Below are positions 57,826 to 64,000 of a stretch of DNA of 64,000 nt, piece after piece (the stretch's first letter is position 1; every line of letters starts with the position of its first letter). The notes under the pieces were generated by a model. It worked only from the letters and a program-made list of their open reading frames with translations. It had not been told where the DNA came from and did no database searches. Both the position numbers and the translations under genes were made by a program. Origin of the DNA: Blattabacterium cuenoti (lineage in GTDB: Bacteria; Bacteroidota; Bacteroidia; Flavobacteriales; Blattabacteriaceae); NCBI RefSeq assembly GCF_014251335.1, contig NZ_CP059186.1, positions 1 to 64,000 of the forward strand, read 5' to 3'.

Positions 57826-58965
57826 ATGAAAAAAATTTTTTTTATTCTTCTTTCTTTTTCTTTTATTTTTTTATTAAAAGGAGTAGAAAAACAAGAATCT
57901 AATAATAAAATAAAAATCATAATAAAAAAAAAAGAAGATAAATCATATCTTACAAAACCAAAACCTGTTAACATAATTTTTATGTTACCTTTATTTTTTA
58001 GTTCTACTAAACTAAATCAAGAAAGTAAAGAATTAAGTGATCATGCTTTGTCCTTTTATCTTGGGGCGAAAACAGCTATTGATTTTCTTATTAAAAATAA
58101 AAAACAACAAAAAATAAATATTAAAATTTTTGATACTAAAAATGAAAAAAAAAGAATAGCTAACTTTATAGAGTCATATGACTTATCAAAAATACATGTT
58201 ATTATAGGTCCTTTTTTTCGTTCTTCTTTAGAAGAAATTGCTAAAAATAATAAGAAAATACCTATTATTTCTCCTTTTATTTCTTCTGACTATTTAAATT
58301 TTTATCCTAATATTGTTCAAGCTGAAGCAAAAAATATTTATCTAATAGAACCTATTTTAGAGGAAATTAAAATTATTCACCAAAAAGAAAAAATAAAAAC
58401 TTTATATCTGTTAGGAGAAGATCCAGGAAAAAAAATAATAAATTTCATAAAGAAAAAATTGTTACAATGTAATCCTCATTTTCAAGTTTTTTATTTGAAA
58501 AACAATTTTTTTAATGTTGTAAACGATATGCCTTTTTTTGCAGTTTTTTTAGGAGGGAATCCTTTTTTAGGAAAAAAATTTATTGAATTTATCAAAGGAT
58601 TTTCTAAAAAAAAAATTATCCCTTTTGGGATAGGTTACAATAGTGTTTATTATGAAAATATTTCCTTCTTAAAAGAATATAAATTTTTATTTACAACTAA
58701 GTATCATTTTAACAAAAATGATGAGACTAAAAGGAAAATGTTTTTTTTTATGAGAAAAAAACTTGGATATCATTTAAACAAATACCAATTATTGGGATTT
58801 GATTTATCTTATGATATATTGTGTCGATTGATTGAAAATAACAATTTATTTAAAATCATAGATAAAAAACCTTTTTCAGGATTGGTTAGCAAATATAAAT
58901 ATGAAAAAATATCTGATAAAGGAGGATATATCAACAGAGGATTATGGATTATTCGTTTACATTAA
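57826..58965 (+). CDS. Periplasmic-binding-protein-like protein (LysM-less homologue)
   Basis: Secreted protein with a signal peptide (about 1-19) and a type I periplasmic-binding fold. The segments NIIFMLPLFF, FYLGAKTAIDFL and VIIGPFFRSSLEEIA match the C-terminal domain of flavobacterial proteins that carry N-terminal LysM repeats. Those repeats are absent here: only about 30 basic residues separate the signal from the binding domain. The function is unknown; a role in peptidoglycan binding seems lost. At 379 residues it converges on the TPR gene with a 2-base gap. Confidence 0.75.
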   Translation: MKKIFFILLSFSFIFLLKGVEKQESNNKIKIIIKKKEDKSYLTKPKPVNIIFMLPLFFSSTKLNQESKELSDHALSFYLGAKTAIDFLIKNKKQQKINIKIFDTKNEKKRIANFIESYDLSKIHVIIGPFFRSSLEEIAKNNKKIPIISPFISSDYLNFYPNIVQAEAKNIYLIEPILEEIKIIHQKEKIKTLYLLGEDPGKKIINFIKKKLLQCNPHFQVFYLKNNFFNVVNDMPFFAVFLGGNPFLGKKFIEFIKGFSKKKIIPFGIGYNSVYYENISFLKEYKFLFTTKYHFNKNDETKRKMFFFMRKKLGYHLNKYQLLGFDLSYDILCRLIENNNLFKIIDKKPFSGLVSKYKYEKISDKGGYINRGLWIIRLH

Positions 58966-58967
58966 AT

Positions 58968-59516
58968 TTATTTTCTCCCATAAGGATCAGGTCTATTTAT
59001 ATTTCCTATTCTTTTCATTTGTATTTTTATGATTTGAATTTGATCATGTAATAAACCGGAGATATCCATTTTTTTTGCTTCTAACAGCAAAAATTCAGCT
59101 CTTTTTTTATTTCCTTTTGATAGGGCCGCTATTGCCAAGTTTAGTTTAGCAATAGCTATATTTTGTTTAAATTTTAGTCCTGAATCTAAAGCCTTTTGCA
59201 TATAATGTTCTGATTGAAAAATATTTTTTTCTGAATACAAAATTCCATTCAAAAAATAATAATAAGCCATTTGATTTTTAGTTAACTGTAATTTAGGACT
59301 CTTAACGTATTCTAAATATTTTTTTAATCCTTTCGTGTCTTTTTTCCGTATTTTAAGAAAGGCTAATAATAAAAATTCATTCCTAAAGATCAAAAAAACA
59401 GGGACCAAACTTAGTAAAAGTAGAATATATCCATATATATAATTCTTGTGAAAGAATGAAAAAATAGAGGTCAATAAAAGAAATAGAAATAATCCTATTT
59501 TTGAATATTTACTCAT
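58968..59516 (-). CDS. TPR-containing membrane protein of unknown function
   Basis: The 182-residue product has two N-terminal membrane helices (about 5-24 and 27-45) and helix-turn-helix repeats of TPR type, clearest at YFLNGILYSEKNIFQSEHYM and AIAKLNLAIAALSKGNKKRA. The ATG at 59516 is chosen because it begins directly before the first helix; the open frame extends to 59540. It overlaps the end of the esterase gene by 8 bases, suggesting coupled translation. Homologues in flavobacteria are uncharacterised. Confidence 0.75.
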   Translation of the reverse strand: MSKYSKIGLFLFLLLTSIFSFFHKNYIYGYILLLLSLVPVFLIFRNEFLLLAFLKIRKKDTKGLKKYLEYVKSPKLQLTKNQMAYYYFLNGILYSEKNIFQSEHYMQKALDSGLKFKQNIAIAKLNLAIAALSKGNKKRAEFLLLEAKKMDISGLLHDQIQIIKIQMKRIGNINRPDPYGRK

Positions 59517-60201
59517 GATTAAAATTTTTATTCTTAACATCAGAATAAATATGTTTTTCTTTAATCCAATGGATAAGATCTTGATAATTTATATTATTTA
59601 AAGTATGTCCAGAGTCATATTCTTTATAAAATAAAGAAAATATTTTCTTTTGTTTTAAAAATTTTAATCCTTTTTTTACCCAATTCACAGGTATTATGGG
59701 ATCATATTTACCATGAGATATAAAAAATTCTAAATCAGTATAATAATTTATTTTTTTTGGCAAAATACTATTTTCTAAATATCCACTTAAAGCGATTACT
59801 TTTTTTATTTTATCAGAATTTTTTAGTGCGATAGCGTAGCTTAAAATAGCACCTTGACTAAACCCACATATCCATATTGGATTTTGTTTCAATTGATACT
59901 CTTTTATGGCTTCATGGATAAAGAATGATATTTTTTCAATAGTTTTTTTAGCCTGTATTATATTAATAAATTTTTTTTCATTATCAAAATCTATATCATA
60001 CCAAGAGTATTTATCTGTTCCGATAGAATAAAGACCTTGAATGCTAATTATAAAGAAATCTTCTGGAAGATTCTTTGTAAAAGAAAAAAGATCTTTTTCA
60101 TTACTTCCATATCCGTGAATCATTAAAAATAGGGTGTTTTCATTTCCACTTATGGATTTTTTTATAATATGTTTAATAGAAAGTTGATTTTTTAAAAGCA
60201 T
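59509..60201 (-). CDS. Alpha/beta hydrolase, carboxylesterase/phospholipase family
   Basis: Serine hydrolase of the acyl-protein thioesterase/carboxylesterase type. The nucleophile is Ser115 in CGFSQGA; Asp167 in HGKYDPIIP and His199 in DSGHTL complete the triad. The oxyanion segment is MIHGYGSNEKD near residue 28. At 230 residues it is complete and cytoplasmic (no signal peptide). The natural ester is unknown. It lies between lolD and the TPR gene on the minus strand. Confidence 0.88.
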   Translation of the reverse strand: MLLKNQLSIKHIIKKSISGNENTLFLMIHGYGSNEKDLFSFTKNLPEDFFIISIQGLYSIGTDKYSWYDIDFDNEKKFINIIQAKKTIEKISFFIHEAIKEYQLKQNPIWICGFSQGAILSYAIALKNSDKIKKVIALSGYLENSILPKKINYYTDLEFFISHGKYDPIIPVNWVKKGLKFLKQKKIFSLFYKEYDSGHTLNNINYQDLIHWIKEKHIYSDVKNKNFNHE

Positions 60202-60210
60202 AAAATATTT

Positions 60211-60888
60211 TTATTTATCAATCTTGTATACTGTTCCATTTTCTATTTTTAGTTTTTCATCAGCCATATCTGCTAATTGTAGATTATGAGTGACAATTAA
60301 AAAAGTTTGTTTGAATTGATGATTAAGTAAAGCAAAAAAATTATGTAATTTTTCTGCATTTTTTGAATCCAAATTTCCAGAAGGTTCATCTGCAAAAATT
60401 ATTTTTGGATCATTAATTAAAGCCCTTGCTACAGATAACTTTTGTTTTTGTCCTCCAGATAATTCTTCTACTTTTGAATTTTCATATTTAGATAAGTTTA
60501 ATTTATTTAATAAGTTTATAGCTTTTTCTTTCACATATTTTTTATTTTTTTTGTTAATAAAACCTGGCAAACAAATATTTTCTAATACAGTAAATTCAGG
60601 AAAAAGTTGAGGAGTTTGAAATATAAAACCTATTTTTTGATTTCTTAAAATAGAGAGTTCTTTATCTGTAAGAGATAATATTTCTTTTTTATTTATTTTT
60701 AAAATAGTTTTTATTTTTTTATTTATAGTCGGTTTTTCTAAAGTTCCTAAAATATGTAGTAAAGTACTTTTTCCTGCACCAGACTCTCCTAAAATGCACA
60801 CTATACTTCCTTCTTTTACCATGATATTTACTCCTTTTAAAACTTCATCTTTTCCAAAAGATTTGTAAATATTTTCAGCCTGAATCAT
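60211..60888 (-). CDS. lolD: Lipoprotein-releasing ABC transporter ATPase LolD-like
   Basis: ATPase expected to energise release of lipoproteins from the inner membrane with a LolC/E-type partner, which is not in the window. Walker A is GESGAGKST at 34-42, the signature is LSGGQKQKLSVARAL, Walker B is IIFADEPSGNLDS, and the H-loop is in VTHN. The ADEPSGNLD form is typical of the LolD/MacB/FtsE class, so a different export role is possible. It is divergent from sucC. Confidence 0.88.
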   Translation of the reverse strand: MIQAENIYKSFGKDEVLKGVNIMVKEGSIVCILGESGAGKSTLLHILGTLEKPTINKKIKTILKINKKEILSLTDKELSILRNQKIGFIFQTPQLFPEFTVLENICLPGFINKKNKKYVKEKAINLLNKLNLSKYENSKVEELSGGQKQKLSVARALINDPKIIFADEPSGNLDSKNAEKLHNFFALLNHQFKQTFLIVTHNLQLADMADEKLKIENGTVYKIDK

Positions 60889-60939
60889 TTTTTCGTAAAT
60901 TTAAAATTATCCTTATTATAACGCTAAAAAAATCGTTTC

Positions 60940-60973
60940 AAAAGTAAACGAATTTTCGTTTAAATTTACTTTT
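60940..60973. promoter_or_regulatory. Nested dyad in the divergent lolD-sucC spacer
   Basis: An inner hairpin AAACGAA-TT-TTCGTTT (60946-60961) lies inside outer arms AAAAGTAAA and TTTACTTTT (60940-60948 and 60965-60973). The structure ends 13 bases before the sucC ATG. It could be an operator, or a 5' hairpin on the sucC mRNA. It is the most elaborate dyad in the spacers of this half of the window. Confidence 0.45.
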
Positions 60974-60986
60974 AAAATTATTTTCA

Positions 60987-62195
60987 ATGAATTTACATGA
61001 ATACCAAGGTAGAGAAATATTGAATTCTTTTTCAATTCAAGTGCCTGATGGCAGGCTGGCTTTTTCACCTGAAGAAGCGGTAAAAGTAGCTAAAATTATT
61101 TTTAAAAAAACTAAAAAAAATTCTTTAGTGATTAAAGCTCAAATACATGCTGGAGGACGAGGAAAAGCAGGTGGTATTCAAATCGCAAAAAATTTGGATG
61201 AAGTTTACGAAAAATCGCAAAAAATTTTAGGAAAATTTTTGATTACTTCCCAAACTTCCAAAAAAGGAAAATTGGTTCGGAAGATTTTGTTATCTGAAGA
61301 TGTTTATTTTTCTGAATTAAATCCTCCAACAGAATATTATTTATCCATATTATTAAATCGTGATATAGAAAAAAATATAATCCTATATTCTCAAGAAGGA
61401 GGAGTAAACGTAGAAAATATTTCAACCAAAAATGGAAATAAAATATATACAGAAGTAATAGATCCGATATTGGGACTTCAATTATTTCAAACAAGAAAAA
61501 TTGGTTTGAATTTAGGAATTCATAATAATGAGTCTTTAAAAAATTTTAGTATTTTTCTATTTTCACTTTATAAAGCTTACATTACTTCCGATGCTTTATT
61601 ATTAGAGATCAATCCTTTGATAAAAACATTTAACCAAAAATTTATTCCCGTTGATGTAAAAATTATTTTGGATGATAACGCTTTGTTTCGTCATAAAAAA
61701 TACGATTTGATACATGAAAGAGATGATCTTAATGCAATAGAAAGAGAAGCGGTTGAAGCTAAATTAAATTTTTTAAAATTGGAAGGAAATGTAGGATGTA
61801 TGGTGAATGGAGCTGGATTAGCTATGGCTACTATGGATATGATTAAGTCTTGTGGAGGTATTCCTGCTAATTTTTTAGATATAGGAGGATCTGCTGATCG
61901 AGAACGTGTAGAAAAAGCTTTTTATTTGATATTGAAGGATAAATCTGTAAAAACAATATTAATCAACATATTTGGAGGGATTGTACGTTGTGATACAGTT
62001 GCAGAAGGAATTGTCAATTCTTATTCTAAAATTAATCATGATATTGAAATACCTGTAGTTGTTCGTTTACAAGGAACAAATGAAAAAATAGCAAAAAAAT
62101 TGATAAAAAAAAGTTTGTTACCTATTTATTTTACTGATACTTTAAAAGAAGCGGCCGATAAGATTCAAGAAATTTTATATAAAAGAAGCAGCTGA
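60987..62195 (+). CDS. sucC: Succinate--CoA ligase subunit beta
   Basis: ATP-grasp subunit of succinyl-CoA synthetase; it forms succinate and ATP in the TCA cycle with SucD, which is not here. N-terminal MNLHEYQGREIL and KAQIHAGGRGKAGG are typical, as are NVGCMVNGAGLAMATMD and IFGGIVRCDTVAEGI in the C-terminal domain. At 402 residues it is near normal. The last codons come from an imperfect duplication: a 25-base stretch at 62143 recurs at 62180, out of frame, and the coding end (KRSS) lies in the second copy. Confidence 0.96.
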   Translation: MNLHEYQGREILNSFSIQVPDGRLAFSPEEAVKVAKIIFKKTKKNSLVIKAQIHAGGRGKAGGIQIAKNLDEVYEKSQKILGKFLITSQTSKKGKLVRKILLSEDVYFSELNPPTEYYLSILLNRDIEKNIILYSQEGGVNVENISTKNGNKIYTEVIDPILGLQLFQTRKIGLNLGIHNNESLKNFSIFLFSLYKAYITSDALLLEINPLIKTFNQKFIPVDVKIILDDNALFRHKKYDLIHERDDLNAIEREAVEAKLNFLKLEGNVGCMVNGAGLAMATMDMIKSCGGIPANFLDIGGSADRERVEKAFYLILKDKSVKTILINIFGGIVRCDTVAEGIVNSYSKINHDIEIPVVVRLQGTNEKIAKKLIKKSLLPIYFTDTLKEAADKIQEILYKRSS

Positions 62196-62204
62196 TAAGA
62201 TTCA
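62143..62204. repeat. Imperfect tandem duplication at the sucC 3' end
   Basis: TAAAAGAAGCGGCCGATAAG (from 62143) and TAAAAGAAGCAGCTGATAAG (from 62180) are copies offset by 37 bases; over 25 bases they differ at two positions. Because 37 is not a multiple of three, the second copy is read in another frame and supplies the sucC TGA stop. Confidence 0.8.
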
Positions 62205-62210
62205 TTTTTT

Positions 62211-63314
62211 ATGAAAAAAAATTTTTCTGTATTATCTGAAAAATATAAACCCTTAAAATGGAATGAAGTCATAGGGCAAAAAGACATAATTTTTATTTTA
62301 AAAAAAGCAATACAAGAAAATTGTTTATCTAAAATTTTATTTTTTTTTGGTCCAGAAGGGGTAGGAAAAAATACATGTGCACGTATTTTATCAAATGAAT
62401 TAAATTCTTTTTCAGAATTAGAAAATTTTTCTTTGAATGTATTTGAAATTAATGGACTTTTTAATGATTCATTAGAATATTTTGATAAAATCATCAGTAA
62501 ATCTCGTTTTTTTCCTAAAATAGGAAAATATAATGTATTTATAATTAATAATATACATATGTTTTCTCAATGTTTTTTTAATTTTTTTATAAGATTTATA
62601 GAAGAAAAACATACACATGTATTATTCATTTTTTGTGGGACAGAAGAAAAAAAAATTCCTAAATTGATTCTATCACGTTGTCAAGTTTATGAATTCAAAA
62701 GTGTTTCTACAAAAGAAATTTTTTTACATTTCAAAATGATCGCTGAAAAAGAAAATATAAAAGTGGAAAGTGAGGCGTTATTGATTTTATCAAAACATGT
62801 AAAAGGATCTATTAGTAAAGCTTTTTATTTATTTGATAAATTAATTTTATATAGTGAAAAAAAAATATCTAAAGAGTTTATAATCAAAAAATTAGGAATT
62901 ATTGATATAAAGTATTATTTTAAAATAGTAGATTATATTTTAGACAAAAAAATACATAAAGTATTCATTTTATTAGATCAAATTTTACAAGAAAAAATTG
63001 GTTCTTATGATTATTTAATTATAGGATTAACCAAACATTTCAGAAATTTATTTTTATCTAAAAATGATGAAACAATTTCTATTTTGAAATTTAAAAAAGA
63101 AATAATATTCTCTTACATTGCACAATCAAAAAAAATATCTTATTTTTTTTTAGTGAATGCTTTGAATATTTGTATTCGATTGAAAAGAGAATATGAAAGA
63201 TTAAATCAAAATTATAGATTAACAATAGAAATTTATCTAATACAGTTGGCTTATTTATTTGATAATCAAAAAAATAAAAATTCTTCCTTAATAGAAGAAG
63301 AAAAAAAAAAATGA
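62211..63314 (+). CDS. dnaX: DNA polymerase III subunit gamma/tau, N-terminal part
   Basis: AAA+ motor subunit of the clamp loader. The 367-residue frame aligns along its length with flavobacterial DnaX, but key ATPase residues have changed. Walker A is GPEGVGKNT at 47-55 (Asn54 for Thr). Walker B is IINNIHM with Asn113-Asn114 in place of Asp-Glu. The sensor 1 region reads CGTEE. The arginine-finger motif SRCQ (Arg156) is kept. Translation stops at TGA directly after an A11 run; the C-terminal domain continues in the next frame. Either frameshifting by slippage makes the full protein (about 496 residues), or this is an early pseudogene. Confidence 0.9.
   Translation: MKKNFSVLSEKYKPLKWNEVIGQKDIIFILKKAIQENCLSKILFFFGPEGVGKNTCARILSNELNSFSELENFSLNVFEINGLFNDSLEYFDKIISKSRFFPKIGKYNVFIINNIHMFSQCFFNFFIRFIEEKHTHVLFIFCGTEEKKIPKLILSRCQVYEFKSVSTKEIFLHFKMIAEKENIKVESEALLILSKHVKGSISKAFYLFDKLILYSEKKISKEFIIKKLGIIDIKYYFKIVDYILDKKIHKVFILLDQILQEKIGSYDYLIIGLTKHFRNLFLSKNDETISILKFKKEIIFSYIAQSKKISYFFLVNALNICIRLKREYERLNQNYRLTIEIYLIQLAYLFDNQKNKNSSLIEEEKKK
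63301..63311 (+). promoter_or_regulatory. A11 run: candidate slippage site in dnaX
   Basis: Eleven consecutive A residues at 63301-63311 precede the TGA that closes the first dnaX frame. Loss of one A in the transcript joins the two frames. Slippage on such runs is known in AT-rich endosymbionts, and Thermus dnaX makes gamma and tau by transcriptional slippage on an A9 run. Function here is inferred. Confidence 0.6.
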
Positions 63315-63702
63315 AAAATTTTATAAAGATTATGAGATTATTCAATTTTTACAAAAAAATTGGACAGAATTCGTACAAAAATTTTCCGGTAAAATAAATC
63401 CTATTTATTTATATTTTTTGAAAAAAGAAATACAATTCCAAATAGAAAAAAATAAAATATTTTTTGTAATCCCATCTAAATTAGGAGACCATAGTTTTTT
63501 GTTAATTCAAATACATTTTTTAAAATATTTTAAAGAAAAGTTCAATAATCCACATTTAGAATTTGAAATAGTGAAAAAAAATTCAGAGATAATAAAACAA
63601 TATAATCTTTTATATCAGAAAAATAAGTTGATAGAAACATTAATAGAACGATTGAATTTAAAAATTTCTTCTTCTGAAATACAAAAAAAGAAAAAATTTT
63701 GA
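63313..63702 (+). CDS. dnaX: DnaX C-terminal domain in the shifted frame
   Basis: From 63313 the next frame is open for 129 codons and reads NEKFYKDYEIIQFLQKNWTE early, then KINPIYLYFLKKEI, and ends with LIETLIERLNLKIS. This is the pattern of the Bacteroidetes DnaX C-terminal domain. Only a TTG at 63418 could start it independently, and that would cut the domain, so it is read as the continuation of dnaX rather than a separate gene. The product would hold the part that contacts the rest of the replisome. Confidence 0.72.
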   Translation, partial: EKFYKDYEIIQFLQKNWTEFVQKFSGKINPIYLYFLKKEIQFQIEKNKIFFVIPSKLGDHSFLLIQIHFLKYFKEKFNNPHLEFEIVKKNSEIIKQYNLLYQKNKLIETLIERLNLKISSSEIQKKKKF

Positions 63703-63713
63703 TAAACGATTCT

Positions 63714-63759
63714 TTTTATTTCTACAAATTAGAAATAAAAGAGATATTTTATCTTTTTT
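63714..63759 (+). terminator. Terminator after dnaX
   Basis: A perfect 11-base stem TTTTATTTCTA/TAGAAATAAAA with loop CAAAT (63714-63740) is followed by a small stem AGATA/TATCT (63742-63754) and a run of Ts (63755-63759). Position after the stop codon and before clpC fits a rho-independent type terminator, though the stems are nearly all A-T. Confidence 0.55.
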
Positions 63760-63797
63760 AGTTATTTATTTATAAAATATTTTAATGATTTTAATTT

Positions 63798-64000
63798 ATG
63801 ATTCATCATTATTCGTCAAACAGTAGAAAAAAAATTTTTTTCTCTTCTGCTTATTCCGATGAAGATATTGAAAATGATAGCACCGCCTCTTCTTATGGAT
63901 CTGGAGGAAGTGGGACAGGTTCTGGTTACTATGGAGGAGGATCTTCAATAAAAAGTAAAACTCCTGTTTTAGATAATTTTGGAAGAGATTTAAATTCCAT
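63798..64000 (+). CDS. clpC: ATP-dependent Clp protease ATPase subunit ClpC, 5' part (window ends inside)
   Basis: The frame from the ATG at 63798 is open to the window end (67 codons). A short Lys/Phe and acidic start leads into a Gly/Ser-rich linker (residues 31-50) and then KSKTPVLDNFGRDLNS (52-67), which is the conserved sequence at the start of the first AAA+ domain in Bacteroidetes ClpC. The roughly 150-residue N-terminal Clp_N repeat domain that normally precedes it is missing: an in-frame TAA lies 6 bases before the ATG, and dnaX fills the upstream DNA. The protein may thus lack the adaptor- and substrate-binding N domain. Confidence 0.85.
   Translation, partial: MIHHYSSNSRKKIFFSSAYSDEDIENDSTASSYGSGGSGTGSGYYGGGSSIKSKTPVLDNFGRDLNS

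Noticed and set aside
63418..63702. Independent small gene after dnaX
   Set aside because: Its frame is open back to 63313 and the upstream residues complete the DnaX C-terminal domain, so it is treated as part of dnaX.
1..64000. CRISPR arrays, insertion sequences, phage genes, toxin-antitoxin or secretion gene clusters
   Set aside because: None were seen on either strand; repeats found are short dyads or local duplications and every sizeable frame belongs to a core family or a gene described above.

Overview
The window is about three quarters A+T, almost fully coding, and carries flavobacterial-type genes. There are no insertion sequences, phage genes, CRISPR arrays or rRNA genes. The protein families (flavobacterial NusA, IF2, OstA/LptD-like, TamB, CcsBA, 7TM-HD), the short spacers, the degenerate copies of otherwise core genes and the long A and T runs point to a genome-reduced Bacteroidetes insect endosymbiont. 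It is most like Blattabacterium, the cockroach fat-body symbiont. That assignment comes from recognising gene families, not from a database search.

Layout. 1-6134: nusA, infB, aspS and convergent ppa. 6148-10579: a 2-oxoacid dehydrogenase E2, the NAD(P)HX repair enzyme and lnt. 10653-11054: tmRNA. 11095-16637 (minus): the rod elongation cluster mreB-mreC-mreD-mrdA-rodA. 16699-23506: folK, an LptD-like outer-membrane protein, a RidA protein, an OstA-like protein, a class III aminotransferase and truA. 23503-28861: an ABC exporter, a SurA-like isomerase, lptB, thiamine pyrophosphokinase and mdh. 28947-36850: gcvP, tsaD and a TamB-like giant protein. 36851-40768: a dyad-rich non-coding stretch, an Lrp/AsnC regulator, a PgpH-like HD phosphohydrolase, tRNA-Ser/Pro/Arg and clpP. 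40886-47021: a flippase, a decayed dUTPase, a nucleotidyltransferase, tatA, an MltD-like transglycosylase, recA and an MBL hydrolase. 47068-53749: fused CcsBA, a PlsC-like acyltransferase and alaS. 53791-62195: sucA, sucB, a periplasmic-binding-like protein, a TPR protein, an esterase, lolD and sucC. 62211-64000: dnaX, broken at an A11 run, and the start of a clpC that lacks its N domain.

Together the genes keep a two-membrane envelope (peptidoglycan elongation, LPS transport, lipoprotein maturation and sorting, TamB, Tat), respiration and a TCA branch (Mdh, SucA, SucB, SucC, cytochrome c assembly), glycine cleavage, and translation with ribosome rescue.

I found no convincing new multigene system. 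The most interesting signals are molecular: an A11 frameshift in dnaX that resembles known transcriptional-slippage sites, loss of the DnaX Walker residues, a dUTPase without most of its motifs, a ClpC without its N domain, six clustered dyads before the Lrp-type gene, and a probable non-ATG/GTG/TTG start for lnt.
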